Shown: piece after piece, positions 28,601 through 34,815 of the stretch
How positions within the stretch are numbered: position 1 is the first letter of the stretch
How the letters are laid out: the number at the start of each line of letters is the position of its first letter
Source: Icerya purchasi
Taxonomy: Eukaryota > Arthropoda > Insecta > Hemiptera > Monophlebidae
Assembly (NCBI GenBank): GCA_039619475.1
Contig: CM077116.1
Location: 297,456,464 to 297,520,463 of the forward strand
Direction: 5' to 3'
Length of the DNA stretch: 64,000 nucleotides
Translations under genes and position numbers: made by a program
Notes under the pieces: generated by a model
The model's database searches: none
The model's input: the letters and a program-made list of their open reading frames with translations, nothing else
What the model was told of the DNA's origin: nothing

Positions 28601-31600
28601 TGAGCAGCTGCAGACAGAAGGGTAATATTGGAAGTTGAGAAGGCAGGAAGTAACCTACCAGAAGAGAAAGATAATCGAGCGAATGAGTTAACCAACTCGT
28701 TTCCCTCGATTCCGGCATCTCCAGGAATCCGAAAGAGGTCCGTTCGAATTAAGTGTGAAAGGAAGAGATCATGAATCAAGGAACAAATAAGAAGAATAAC
28801 GTAGTCGGTTGAGTGAGAAGGGAGAGGAGATGTGATAGTCTGCAGCACGCTTTGAGCATCCGACAGGATAAGGAGATTGCGATAGGCCAAAGGAGATCTG
28901 ATAAAAAGAAGGGCACGCAGAATAGCAAAAGACTCAGCATAAAAGATTGAACAAAAGGAGGGAAGTTTAAAGGACTCGAAGTAATTGAGAGAAGGACAGA
29001 AAAAAGCTGCACTAACATCATTTGGCCCCTTAGAGTCATCCGTGAAGATGAAAAAATGGTTGGGGAAAAAAGAGCTAAAATTCTGTCGAAATTGTGCTCC
29101 AACAACGTGATGAAGAAAACGTTTGGGAGGAATAGGTGATAAAAGCAGTTAATAGGATGAAGTAAAGAGGAAAAATTGAAGGAGAAATAAGGGAGTTTAT
29201 CGTGAGTGTAGATATATGGAGAAAATTGGATAAGACGTCCATCGACGAGAGATAGAATACGAGTGGAATAAGAAGGAAATAGGCAACCGTTTGATGAGGA
29301 AACGATAACCCAAGAAGGAACGTCAAAGAAAAAGGAGAGAAATATCATGTATCAATAATGAGAAGTAATCAAGAGTTACGATTAGGTCGCTAAATAATTT
29401 TTTGTAGAGAATTTTATTATATATATTACTACGAGCTTTGCTTCTTAATCGTTTAGATCGTACTGCTCTGCTTTATTAGTTGTTAAACTATCAAAATATT
29501 AAGCCTGAGTACTTTTGTAAATTATGATCTATGATAAAAACCATGCAGATACTTCTGTACAATTATTTTTCTACAAAACAAATGTTTTTTGAAGTTCGAT
29601 GCCCTTAATATACATCTGAGATGTTCGGTGATTGGTTTAGCTCGAAAATACCCAATGATTAAATTGCGTAAAATTGTTAGGGATGAAAATTTATTGAATC
29701 TCATTCTAGTTAATTGAAACCGATTCTTCTATAAGATTTTCAAAAAAAAAAATTGGTATTCGAGGGTCTCATCTCCTCCTGGTTCTAGTTTCCAAGGATA
29801 GAATTTTAAGTATACACTTGATGTGGAAGATTACAATATGCTACTGGTTGACCGATACAGAGGAAATTTGGCGTTCTTTTTAAATTGAAAGCGCCGGATA
29901 AGAACTTTTTTTTTTTTTTTGCTAAATTCTAATTAAAAAGAAATGAGCGGAGGAAGATGTATTTGTAGGCTGGAAATCTTTTCTTTTTTTTTTTTTTGGG
30001 CTCGTCAACCAAGGACCTTTACCCAGAAACAAAAGGTAAGGAAAGAAGCCATATTTTGATCCGATCAGAAATTTTATCTAAAAAGGAACAAATAGCAGGA
30101 ATAATTAGTGGGGAAGGAAAGGACAGGATATAGGAAGCACAATAAGGGGTAGGAAGTCCAAGCTTAAGCAAATAAGAATATAAGGCAGAACGCTCCACGG
30201 AGAGAGATGAACACTGGAAAAACACATGATCGGCGACGCAAGTAACTGCATCATCCGGATGGAGAGGACAGTGTGGAGAAGAAATCAAGGAAAAACGAAA
30301 TCTGGAGGAAGGCAGCAAAGAATGGCCAAAGCGCATGCGAACAATGGAAACAACATCAGAACGCCGAAGGGAGGGATGCAAAAGAAACCATGAATATGCA
30401 GGAAGAGTAGGCTGAACTGACAGATGAAATGAATAATTATTAGAAAAGGAGGAAACATAGGTGTCCGACCGAAATCGGATATGAAAGCTTTTACAAATTG
30501 ATAGAAGGTTATCGGATGGATTTTTTTAAAAAAAAAGACGAGAGGAAGCAACAGCAGTCTGAGTACCAAAGAATATCAGCCGCTTCATTACCAAATATGC
30601 CCGAGTGGCCAGGTACCCAAAGCAGATCAATATTGACTGAATGGAGATAGGAAAGATTGTGAATGAGTGAACGTATACGGAGGATAACAAAGTGTCACAG
30701 GAATGATCAGGAATGGGAGAGGATATGGCCTGAAGGGCGCTCAAAGAGTCAGAGATAATTAAAAATTTAGAGGAAAATTGATTCGAGGAAATGAAAATAA
30801 TAGAACGTAGGGTAGTCAATAATTCGTTTATGAATATGGAGCAGAAATAAGGAAGGCGAAAAGATTCTGAGAGGTTAAAATCAGGAAGGAGGCTGGAAAT
30901 CAATTTCTGACCCTAGTTAACGATCCTAGAAACGTAAAATTCGAATGGTGTGCTCCGTTTATAATACCCGTTTCGACTAAAAAAAAAAACGAACTGGTGC
31001 CGCGTAACTGAAAATTTACCTTTTATTCTCGGTACTTTAACCGTAAAATTATTTTCTCACATGTTTATTTTACACAGATACCCCTCGCCAAGAAATAATT
31101 TATTGCAATTTTATTCTTAAACAATACATTTTCCAGAAATTTAATTTTTATCGACGTCAAAAAGAGGACGTTATATATGTTTGCTTTGTTTGTTTGTACA
31201 CAACTTAGGCGTATGTGGATAGCTTTTAATGATTATTTGTTTACTCGGAAGTGTACTCTAGTCAGTGCTAATTATTATATCGGTGAATGTAAATTCTCGG
31301 TAATCGTTAAAATAAACGTTAAAAAAAAACAGGCTTCCTAGAGAAATTTATATTAATATAACAAACAATGGTGACATTTAAAATAATATCAGCGTTACTT
31401 ACCGTGGAAATGTTATGAAAAAAAAAAAAAGCAACTAATTTTTAATTAAGTCCAACGAAAAATAAACTAGTATTACCAATGTTACTAATTACAACGGATA
31501 AATTCGAATAAAGAAAACAAATTTGAAATATAGCGTCATTTTTCATCATTGACGGAAATATTACGTCTGCATATGAGACTGCATGTACAGAAATTAACAA

Positions 31601-32298
31601 ATTAAAATTTCAATAATATTTAGGAACGATAATTGCTTGTTTTTCATCGGTCAAGTGTATTGGAAACGTTAGAAATAATCAGCGCAGTTTGTAATTTTTG
31701 TCGCGATTTTAGTGTTGCTGTCCATTCGGAAAAGTTAACGTTGTTCAAGAGTTATCATAATATACCACTTTATTGTAAAATATATTATTCTTTTATCAGA
31801 TAAATATTTGTTACTTTTTCGGGCATTTTTATTTAGTTTTCAGAGGTGGTATTTCTTTATTAAAACTATTTTATTTACCTAGGTACTTCTTTATATTTGA
31901 GTTATCAATGTTTATATCCATTTTCAACGTGTATTACAGAAAAATTATAGTTGATAATTTTTTTGATGAATTTTTAATGAAACTATTTTATTGTTATTGC
32001 GCAGCGCTAAATTGGTAAAAAAGAAAAGAAAAAGAAGTATCGACGGAAAATTATTTCAAAAAATTATAAAAATGCATCTCACTAACTTGGTATATAAATA
32101 GTAGACCACGTCATCGTTATTTATTTTGTAACAACCGGTGATGGAAGTCTCGGAAAAATCGTTTACGGTTCTAATCCAGCTTTTCACTAATCCGAAACTC
32201 CTTGTTCCGTTCACATCATCACCGATTGAGATAACTATTGAACACGTGTTGATGAAGAATAATAGAAAAAACGCGAATTTCATCCGGATTCGATCCAT
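4473..32298 (-). CDS. lipase B: secreted pancreatic-lipase/PLA1-like protein, incomplete gene model
   Basis: This paralogue of lipase A is read from exons at 32,298-32,087, 6,432-6,338 (probable), 5,269-5,021, 4,899-4,720 and 4,635-4,473. The last exon is missing. Family role (established for pancreatic-lipase/PLA1-like proteins): secreted serine esterases that hydrolyse acyl esters of lipids. Visible parts are a signal peptide, the elbow GYSLG (Ser nucleophile), GLDPVG (Asp), ADFYPNGG, and CSHAMS carrying the expected catalytic His. Between NC at the end of exon 4 and SC at the start of exon 5 the lid is very short, as in PLA1-like insect enzymes. Exons 3 and 5 are exactly as long as in lipase A (249 and 163 bp) with the same phases, which supports tandem duplication. 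Odd points: exon 2 is 95 bp against 143, lacks the HGW tryptophan and the strand before it, and introns 3 and 4 are only 121 and 84 bp. It may be a diverged or decaying copy. Confidence 0.7.
4720..4899 (-). CDS. lipase B exon 4 (catalytic Asp)
   Basis: A 180-bp exon follows a 121-bp intron. It encodes GLDPVGFGFY with the catalytic Asp, then DFVDCIHTSLGT, a strand typical of the family, and ADFYPNGGLYQPNC. It ends at TTG|GTAAGC in phase 1. Lipase A exon 4 is 183 bp with the same phases. Confidence 0.88.
5021..5269 (-). CDS. lipase B exon 3 (nucleophile elbow)
   Basis: A 249-bp exon opens after the acceptor TTATAG and ends at ACAG|GTAAAT, in phase 1 at both sides. It encodes AYFNGSVLHNVIVVDWHRYS, the core strand ending in DW, and FHIIGYSLGTQISGFAAH, the G-x-S-x-G elbow with the Ser nucleophile. 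Here the elbow is GYSLG where most relatives, including lipase A, have GHS. The length is identical to lipase A exon 3. Confidence 0.88.
5430..5625 (+). repeat. SINE body fragment (no tRNA head)
   Basis: The stretch around 5,449-5,530 (GCATTTGTAGCGCGATAA, then CAGTTCCGAGTGTAGTC and AGCGCTGCATA) matches the reverse complement of the SINE body near 55,470-55,570. The tRNA-like promoter part is missing. It sits in lipase B intron 2 and is followed by a (TA)n(TG)n tract. Confidence 0.5.
5622..5668. repeat. (TA)n(TG)n microsatellite
   Basis: An uninterrupted TA dinucleotide run is followed by a TG run in lipase B intron 2. TA tracts repeatedly flank short interspersed elements in this window. Confidence 0.9.
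6338..6432 (-). CDS. lipase B probable exon 2
   Basis: A 95-bp block opens after the acceptor TTAAG and ends at the donor GATG|GTAAG. It enters in phase 2 and leaves in phase 1, exactly as lipase A exon 2 does. It encodes NNPYIHGETFRKNN and ends in QSDARVD. Joined to exon 3 it gives VD-AYF, as lipase A gives KD-AYL. The HG pair is present but the following Trp/Phe of the oxyanion region is not, and a TGA lies 9 bases before the acceptor. The exon is 48 bp shorter than its counterpart, so either an additional exon lies in the 25-kb intron or the protein has lost this segment. Confidence 0.45.
6433..8245. other. intronic AT-rich DNA, nothing recognised
   Basis: This is the start of the long lipase B intron as seen from the 3' side. 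I found no frames with protein-family features and no terminal repeats here. Confidence 0.4.
8254..8658. mobile_element. hAT-like MITE, 405 bp
   Basis: A short non-coding element starts with CAGGGCCGTGACC and carries a run of about 14 G near its left end. Its right end reads, inverted, CCCGTCCCC. The 8-mer TCTGTCAC directly precedes it (8,246-8,253) and directly follows it (8,659-8,666). The 8-bp duplication and CAGGGCCG start fit the hAT superfamily. The terminal repeats are imperfect, so boundaries could shift by a few bases. Confidence 0.5.
8667..10035. other. intronic AT-rich DNA, nothing recognised
   Basis: No coding frames, tRNA-like structures or clear inverted ends were seen in this part of the lipase B intron. 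Confidence 0.4.
10040..10730 (-). mobile_element. ORF1 (gag-like) zinc-knuckle relic of a non-LTR retrotransposon
   Basis: The minus-strand frame contains CRNCKGSHCVFDRSC, a Cys-x2-Cys-x4-His-x-x-Cys-type knuckle, followed by WIRQKDIKHIMAF and ISFQEA. This combination is typical of the end of ORF1 proteins of I/R1/Jockey-like elements. Just upstream, in a different frame, FGHIAKHC and SICSQCASRH supply earlier knuckles, so a frameshift separates them. ORF1 products bind element RNA in the ribonucleoprotein. The region after the knuckles is Ser/Pro/Lys-rich. It may be the ORF1 of family A, which otherwise lacks one here. Confidence 0.6.
11372..11427. repeat. (TA)n microsatellite
   Basis: A long uninterrupted TA run immediately precedes the 3' end of a family A copy lying on the other strand. 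Confidence 0.9.
11436..11570 (-). mobile_element. family A retrotransposon, 3'-end fragment
   Basis: GGGCGCGCCAGCGGCATTGA is nearly identical to the 3' termini at 43,818 and 57,926. It is followed by GACCCAACAACAGG and a purine-rich stretch as in those copies. Only the last 130 bases or so are present. A poly(T)/AT stretch on its left is the tail. Confidence 0.65.
11571..12375. other. AT-rich intronic DNA with a weak inverted repeat
   Basis: AAATCGTCGGTGTAAAAC at about 11,779 recurs inverted as GTTTTTACATGACGATTT at about 11,891, bounding 130 bp. It may be a tiny MITE. A short (TA)n run lies at 12,117-12,137. I see nothing else. Confidence 0.3.
12378..12835 (-). mobile_element. family A retrotransposon, C-terminal domain and 3' end
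   Basis: A poly(T) tract at 12,379-12,398 is followed by GGGCTCGTCAACCGGGGATC, the reverse of the family 3' terminus. Minus-strand frames carry YDADHVFSERSSLSAE and LSFSAH, matching the C-terminal domain of the other copies with frameshifts. It is strongly 5'-truncated. Confidence 0.7.
12836..13435. other. AT-rich intronic DNA, nothing recognised
   Basis: No family signature was seen. Poly(T) runs occur at about 12,870-12,888. Confidence 0.35.
13436..13830 (-). mobile_element. RTE-like C-terminal relic
   Basis: Minus-strand frames read NRVNLRNLIGGKQF, then TSWTLERKKK and ANKGPTEIMWSIVGRNEKKK, ending in an A/G-rich tail. This resembles the end of arthropod RTE-type RT proteins, which close with a WxxERKxxH-like block. 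Stops are present. It is a decayed 3' piece. Confidence 0.4.
13890..14312 (+). mobile_element. C-terminal domain of a second non-LTR family
   Basis: An open frame of about 140 codons includes TGIWQHRWNNENTGRKTYTF, ILTGHGNFGNYLFRFKLRDT, CQLYRVPVIDDQYHTIYIC and a basic end. The W-x2-x-W...GR, LTGHGxFxxYLxRF and C...H...C blocks characterise the region after RT or RNase H in R1/Jockey-type elements. The frame is intact for its length but lacks everything upstream, so it is a 5'-truncated copy unrelated to family A. Confidence 0.65.
14313..15055. other. AT-rich intronic DNA
   Basis: A homopolymer stretch (C10 then A-rich) lies at 14,780-14,812. No gene was recognised. Confidence 0.35.
15064..15320 (-). 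mobile_element. poly(A)-tailed retroposon 3' end
   Basis: A pure T run of about 35 bases (15,066-15,102) is followed by GGACCTGGCTCTCGCCCTTT. On the minus strand this is a terminus reading AAAGGGCGAGAGCCAGGTCC plus poly(A). The upstream sequence is unlike family A. It is probably the 3' UTR of another non-LTR element. Confidence 0.45.
15328..16325 (-). mobile_element. family A retrotransposon, RNase H to 3' end
   Basis: The copy runs from the RNase H domain (about 16,300, where frames match the FTDG...ESFRLP region of other copies) to the C-terminal domain (ECPFISVERCILYSYLLKF, ISFILFISDRIKI) and a 3' terminus GACACGCCAGCTAAGGACCT (inverted) with a short T-rich tail. Several frameshifts occur. 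Positions 15,695-16,225 are nearly identical to 58,790-59,300. Confidence 0.75.
16472..17098. mobile_element. hAT-like non-autonomous element, about 627 bp
   Basis: CAGTGGTGGACTCACGG at the left matches inverted CAGAGGCGGATCCAAAG at the right in 12 of 17 positions, including the CAG ends. The interior is AT-rich and non-coding. A clean 8-bp duplication could not be recognised, so the assignment rests on the termini. Confidence 0.4.
17105..17612 (-). mobile_element. family A endonuclease fragment
   Basis: Minus-strand frames read YDRNHIPILITPQNPASPSC, ARFYSLIDSTLPNFLDGSD and TSHYHLFLNSITNTLS. These match the second half of an APE-type endonuclease (the HxPI block, then the W/F-x-x-F/L-I helix region). 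The corresponding helix also occurs at 24,230-24,600. It lacks the RT and is disrupted at both ends. Confidence 0.55.
17614..17960 (+). mobile_element. Penelope-like element, GIY-YIG endonuclease C-terminus
   Basis: The open frame entering at about 17,611 reads TEKAHIGQTGRKMKCRYQEH, then IKSFKNN and YAEHLIRNKHT, and ends NIAENYYINKHKINILN ... QLFNLKL at 17,901. The IGQT...R...EH, AxHL and E-x-Y-x-I blocks are those of the GIY-YIG domain that ends Penelope-like retroelements. In intact elements it nicks DNA for insertion. The RT part is absent here. A hammerhead-like motif about 0.9 kb downstream may be its terminal repeat, with a family C fragment inserted between. Confidence 0.65.
17975..18770 (+). 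mobile_element. family C non-LTR retrotransposon, RNase H and C-terminus
   Basis: Frames carry DSSAPLKSISLQ (RNase H), then WVPSHMGIQGNERVDVASK, the classic final RNase H block. A long open region follows with LNRLRVGYTAVSHNYILEGT, PPTCPFYSG and VEHLLQQC, the zinc-knuckle-like C-terminus, ending at a stop at 18,671. One frameshift lies near 18,168. The 3' UTR carries TGTGCTGTAATGACCATTGC before an A-rich tail at about 18,746. The same UTR block occurs at 36,285, so two copies of this family are present. Confidence 0.75.
18826..18866 (+). ncRNA. hammerhead-ribozyme-like motif
   Basis: CTGATGA is followed by a perfect 5-bp hairpin (CGGGT-TAT-ACCCG) and AAAACG. If the outer C:G pair is left open, the conserved core reads CUGAUGA - stem II - GAAA. 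Penelope-like elements are known to carry hammerheads in their terminal repeats, and a Penelope fragment lies just upstream. Stems I and III were not resolved, so activity is unproven. Confidence 0.4.
18940..20460 (+). mobile_element. family A retrotransposon, RT to 3' end with internal deletion
   Basis: This is the longest RT-bearing copy of the family. Plus-strand frames give GLDDISFSVHKKLSD (RT motif 1), FIIPPITKKNSSLRSVSLAS (motif 2 region), FGFRSG, DVSSAFNKLH (motif A) and SRGLPQGSCLSSTLFNI (motif B), then a degraded thumb. The RNase H start follows at 20,052-20,330 (FRLPLFCTIFTADLMAILRS, SVSMSALKTISSQFSSHS). The sequence then jumps to the 3' UTR (GACCGAATCTATATCTAACG), skipping about 600 bp found in the 23-24 kb copy. 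It ends in CCC(G)n(TA)n and A8-9 at 20,430-20,450. Multiple frameshifts make it inactive. Confidence 0.75.
20451..20535 (+). repeat. endonuclease-region flank shared with the 23.4-kb locus
   Basis: Immediately after the poly(A) the sequence TCTTCCTGTTTGTGGTGGAA and the next 60-70 bases match the inverted flank at 23,325-23,425. There it encodes the WWNREC end of a family A endonuclease. Similarity stops near 20,535. Confidence 0.6.
20540..21238. other. AT-rich intronic DNA, nothing recognised
   Basis: The short open frames here show no domain features. Confidence 0.35.
21240..21830 (-). mobile_element. RT fragment (motifs B-E) of another non-LTR family
   Basis: Minus-strand frames in order read LTKKISQLVHNSFHNR, FGSVRAGRGLPQGIC (motif B), LFILYTKNLG, IIRYAHDPVIYAS (motif C, with YADD changed to YAHD), a helix ending KLLNEIQIE, and VRYLRVKFDPNLTRKEEI (the K-YLGv-D-L-W block). 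Two frame changes occur. The mutated YADD and the frameshifts show it is dead. Confidence 0.65.
21985..22235 (-). mobile_element. possible ORF1 mid-domain relic
   Basis: A minus-strand frame reads RLIFRGLPHDFTQTLFNIYF and FPTPKSSVTWKIPYQIFIF. The RG-[VL]-P-x-D-F-T start and PTPxxxVxxxxxxPxxI end resemble the conserved middle of non-LTR ORF1 proteins. The evidence is short and I hold it loosely. Confidence 0.35.
22375..22480 (+). repeat. hairpin repeat GGAGT-ACGTA-ACTCC followed by GAAAC
   Basis: A perfect hairpin at about 22,389-22,403 is followed by GAAACA and then TTTTCTGTAATACATGTTTT. The same arrangement occurs at 62,127-62,210. The GAAA after the stem resembles the 3' half of a hammerhead core. 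The CUGAUGA half is degraded here. Confidence 0.4.
22626..22656. repeat. (ATA)n microsatellite
   Basis: About ten perfect trinucleotide repeats. Similar AAT tracts lie at 25,322-25,347 and 25,637-25,668. Confidence 0.85.
22740..23425 (-). mobile_element. family A endonuclease end + RT start (host copy of a nested insertion)
   Basis: Reading the minus strand from 23,420, WWNRECNATLDLCLSAFKTF closes the APE endonuclease. A linker follows (IKRANAKATFTI-like, GKWQRSLNFPF), then PFTLTELEAFL and PNSSPGINGSSFPI (RT motif 1) and AFCVKKLFES (motif 2 region). Stops interrupt it. It continues the endonuclease half found at 24,300-24,600. The two halves are separated by a younger family A copy. Confidence 0.65.
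23425..24305 (-). mobile_element. family A retrotransposon inserted in another family A copy
   Basis: Starting at 24,300, the insert reads CTIFTANLMAILRS (RNase H), IISDSMSALKTISSQFPSHS, FWVSSHMWIGGNEMADSLAQ (catalytic block), then the C-terminal domain (FRFRLALSPSCHLHPDDEVV, CDPDHIFFEF). Its 3' UTR GACCGAATCTATATCTAACG leads to the GTCGTTTCTGGGCGAAGATC terminus and an A-rich tail at 23,418-23,440. The RNase H to C-terminal frame is open for 235 codons, better preserved than most copies. Flanking duplications (AAATCA-CTTCCT type) mark it as an insertion. Confidence 0.8.
24300..24620 (-). mobile_element. family A endonuclease half, upstream of the nested insert
   Basis: Minus-strand frames read SLQFPSYSKIDPF, then IDLGLRSFIYSSFSSIPKNL and SSSQYDFFIDSASAALNRFS, ending SVHASVHNNVK at the insert. 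This is the helical region just before the WWN motif in APE-type endonucleases. It resumes on the other side of the insert. Confidence 0.55.
24621..26525. other. AT-rich intronic DNA with AAT microsatellites
   Basis: This contains (AAT)n tracts at 25,322-25,347 and 25,637-25,668 and a poly(A) run at 24,708-24,721. No gene or element ends were recognised. Confidence 0.4.
26530..27784. mobile_element. TTAA-flanked TIR transposon, 1,255 bp (Kolobok-like?)
   Basis: TTAA at 26,526-26,529 and at 27,785-27,788 bound an element whose ends are GGGGGTATTCTAATCTAGA and, inverted, GGAGATATTCTAGTCTAGA (16 of 19 identical). TTAA duplications occur in piggyBac, Kolobok and Sola3. The G-rich termini favour Kolobok, but that is inference. 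The interior has no transposase frame; the longest open frame (27,012-27,203) shows no domain features. It is a non-autonomous copy within the lipase B intron. Confidence 0.65.
28055..28145 (-). mobile_element. family A 3'-end fragment
   Basis: ACGTCAACCACGAATCTTTA and the following purine-rich bases up to GGATATATTTTAATCCGAT align with the 3' terminus of the copy at 30,000. Only about 85 bp remain before the poly(T) of the next copy begins. Confidence 0.5.
28146..29350 (-). mobile_element. family A retrotransposon (variant 3' end), RT thumb to 3' end
   Basis: The T-rich tail at 28,146-28,170 is followed by GGGTTCGTCAACATGGACTT (inverted 3' terminus, a variant shared with 43,335). Minus-strand frames give the C-terminal domain (PLHPSPASI-type, frameshifted), FRIPGDAGIEGNELVNSFAR (RNase H end), LLILSDAQSVLQTITSPLPS (RNase H Asp block), FIFTDDSKGPNDVSAA-like sequence around 29,010-29,050 and part of the RT thumb. 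Several stops and frame changes are present. Confidence 0.7.
29553..29615 (-). other. speculative extra exon of lipase B
   Basis: A 63-bp block lies between CTCAG (acceptor) and AA|GTATCT (donor). It is phase 2 at both ends, which would fit exactly between exons 1 and 2 of lipase B. It reads CILRASNFKKHLFCRKIIVQ, loosely like the strand that precedes HGW in lipase A (SSYNIHRATKILV). The match is weak and could be chance. Confidence 0.15.
29980..30910 (-). mobile_element. family A retrotransposon, RNase H to 3' end
   Basis: The poly(T) tract at 29,985-29,998 and GGGCTCGTCAACCAAGGACC give the inverted 3' terminus. Minus-strand frames read FRLPYFCSIFINELLTTLRS (RNase H Glu block), FLIISDSLSALQAISSPIPD (Asp block), ICFGYLATRAYLVMK (degraded final block), then MRFGHSLLPSSRFRFSLI, CVADHVFFQCSSLSVERSA and SFLDKISDRIKI. 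The C-terminal domain is open for 120 codons. The copy is 5'-truncated within RNase H. Confidence 0.8.
30911..32086. other. AT-rich intronic DNA, nothing recognised
   Basis: This is the part of lipase B intron 1 next to exon 1. No element ends or frames were recognised. Confidence 0.4.
32087..32298 (-). CDS. lipase B exon 1 (signal peptide)
   Basis: I start at the Met of MDRIRMKFAFFLLFF; an alternative Met lies five residues on at 32,283. A hydrophobic signal peptide follows (KFAFFLLFFINTCSIVIS). The exon ends in TGCYKINNDDVVYYLYTK, matching the end of lipase A exon 1 (RYCEEVDSEKIIFLLYTR), including the Cys and the LYT strand. It stops in phase 2 at the donor AA|GTTAGT. The open frame extends further upstream, but that part is Lys/Arg-rich and lies before the signal peptide, so it is probably untranslated. 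Confidence 0.75.
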
Positions 32299-33180
32299 GT
32301 CGTTTAACAAAGAACACAAACTTCGATTATTTAAAAGTCGTCGTTCAAACAAATACGACCAACGTTCTAATTTGTTATGTAAACGTAAACGGCGAGGGTT
32401 TTTTTCGTTTTTTTTTTCGTTTTTTTTTCTTCCGTTTTTGTTTTGCTCAACATAAACTAGTTCTTGGTTTGTCAAGTATGTAAATTTTCTTTTGTTGTTA
32501 GAATTTCTCGAAATTTTCGTTGTTGTAATAAACTGGTTTGGTTTTTATTGTTACCGTGTACATTGTTAATTTTTTAAGGTTACGTAGTGACTGACTCGGA
32601 GCTAAAAATCAGATGCAATCCTAATTGAATTCTCGCCGATACTTAAAATTTTTTTCATTAGCGCGGAAATAATTTTTCTTCTAAATTTTAAACTGGTTCT
32701 CAATCGATATTTTTAATCGTTAAACTAAATTTGTGCACCGTTTTCCAGCGAAAAAAAATTCCGTGATCATCGTTTCTCGGAAATCGTATGAGGCGAGATT
32801 TTTGAATCTTTGCGCTTCTTTTTATTTATTTTGCGCTTTGCGAAGAATTAAAGAACAAAGCTGAAGATTATATGATATTCGGGGTTTTAACGCCTAAAAT
32901 GTGGGAGTAAAATTTAAAGATGTTAGTTTAAATATAGGCTACATATATGTATACATACGAGTATATTATTTTTTTATTACCCACTCGTGGTAAATTTATT
33001 ATCTGGAAATTTAAATTAACATCGGAGCCGCTCTAATTAAGGTAATAGTGCCCTCTTTCAAATTCGCTTTAGCCAATATTATCGAATACATCTACTATAA
33101 GGTCTTAGCCATTTCCGTAAAGTAGACGAAGTTCAGACCAGCAGAGGTATACCATCCATTTCTATATTCGGGTAATATAA
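32299..33180. other. 5' flank of lipase B
   Basis: This region upstream of the signal-peptide exon should hold the lipase B promoter. It is AT-rich, and I could not point to a specific core promoter element with confidence. Confidence 0.35.
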
Positions 33181-33184
33181 AATA

Positions 33185-33704
33185 AAAACAATGCAACGAA
33201 ACTGGAATTATAATTTTATAAATGTTGAAATATTAAAAACCGACATTGTAACAAACTACGTAATCACGGTGTAATGTTATTAACAAATTTAAATGTTAAT
33301 AAAGAAGAAGCTGAGTATAGATATATAATTGTCTTCTTCAATTTTAATTTTAAAGTACGTATAATATTTATATTATGTGAAACTTTTTAAGTTAAGATTA
33401 GTAGGTATATTATTCATTTCTGTATTCATAAAACTCAAAAACAAAAATAGTGTAATTAACACAGAAATTACAATTTTATAAATCGTTTAAATTGTTAATT
33501 GTTCCATAATGATTATCTAGTTTGTTATTACGAAACATGTCGCTGTTTATAATATTTTTAATATTTCAACATTTATAGAATTATAATTTCTGTTTAATTT
33601 CATTGTTTCCGTTTTCAGATTACACGAATACAGAAATATATCACCTATTAACCTAGAATTTTCATATATAAATATTAAAATTTAAAGTTAAAATTGAAGA
33701 AAAC

Positions 33705-33741
<37 letters not shown>

Positions 33742-33890
33742 ACTTAGTTAGCTTTTTTTCTATTGGCATTTAAATTGTTAGTCGTTACATCATGATTACG
33801 TAGTTTATTACTGTGTCGGTGCTTGTGATATTTTTAATATTTCGGCATTTATTAAATTATAATTTCTGTTTCGTTGTATTGCATATTAGA
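33185..33890. repeat. large fold-back repeat cluster
   Basis: A block with GAATTATAATTTTATAAATG and GTTGAAATATTAAAAA at about 33,205-33,235 recurs inverted at about 33,550-33,600 and again at about 33,825-33,870. A second block (TTGTCTTCTTCAATTTTAAT near 33,330) recurs inverted near 33,680-33,705. The copies form a fold-back of about 300-bp arms with a (TA)n tract at 33,708-33,738 inside the right arm. It has no coding capacity. Confidence 0.5.
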
Positions 33891-34238
33891 CGAAGTTTAT
33901 TTAACAATCAACTAGCCTTGCAGAGATTATTACTTAATACGTCAATGCAATCATTCAGGGCAGCTGGTAATGAACGATGCAGCGGCTGCGGTCAAGAGAA
34001 CGTTTACCAACATTGAATTTTCGGTAGACCTATTATTTGGTTACATTAATAAATAAACTATCAGTGGAAAAATCTTCAGATTCCAAGAAATAAAAATGCT
34101 TTGGTTTTTTCAACATTTCACGGCGAGCATTGGTAGCAATGTTTTTGACAGAGTAGTCTAGGTACTCTTTATTCATCACTGTAAACAGTTTTAGTTTTGT
34201 AGAGTCATTTACATAACATGGTGGCCACTCAAATATAA

Positions 34239-34241
34239 CTT

Positions 34242-34288
<47 letters not shown>

Positions 34289-34292
34289 TTTT
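34239..34292. repeat. (TTTA)n microsatellite
   Basis: About thirteen perfect tetranucleotide repeats. A shorter one lies at 41,620-41,657. Confidence 0.9.
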
Positions 34293-34439
34293 ACGTGTCA
34301 TATACAGCAACCTAGGCTAGAGACACGGCAAGAAATTACAAAATTACGAAAATTGAAAACGAAGAGAAATTAACAAAGACCAACGAAATTATAACAAGTT
34401 AGAAGATTTTAGAAATTGAAATAATCGATTAAGCACGGT

Positions 34440-34815
34440 TTCTTCATTCACAACAAATCCTTTCGAATTCGATGGTATTGCGCATTGTTTCCGATAATGA
34501 TCATCAATTAGTCATTTAATCCATAGGTGTTCGATAATTAATTAGCAATCATATGTCTGGCACTGGGGCGCAGGTTCTTTATTTAATAGATATGTGTGTG
34601 TAAGGCGAGTGTGCCCAAGTCAGCATAAGGGTACCTTCTGTTTTCTGCTTTCTCAGCTTGAGGAAAGCCACAGGGTTTCGTGGACGATTTTATGGAGCGT
34701 AATTTATTTCCTGTAGGTAAATTTTGCCAATCATTCGGGTGTGTTATCAAAACGGTGTTTAAGCTGGTGTTTAAAGTCGGCAACGGTACTGTTACGTTTG
34801 AAGTTGACGCATGTT
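34440..34815 (-). mobile_element. C-terminal relic of an RNase-H-type non-LTR element
   Basis: Minus-strand frames read NKLRSIKSSTKPC, a basic stretch, then (in another frame) SPYTHIYLLNKEPAPQCQTY and LIIEHLWIK. These match the GNKLRSIK...RREE...THxYLLxxExxPxC...EH-ILxEC region that ends many Jockey/I-like elements. Frameshifts make it non-functional. It differs from families A and C. Confidence 0.5.

Noticed and set aside
29530..29560. HGF motif as the lipase B oxyanion loop
   Set aside because: The frame stops four codons after HGF without a donor in the right phase.
32138..32455. 105-codon open frame on the plus strand
   Set aside because: It is antisense to lipase B exon 1, is basic and low-complexity at its end, and shows no family features.
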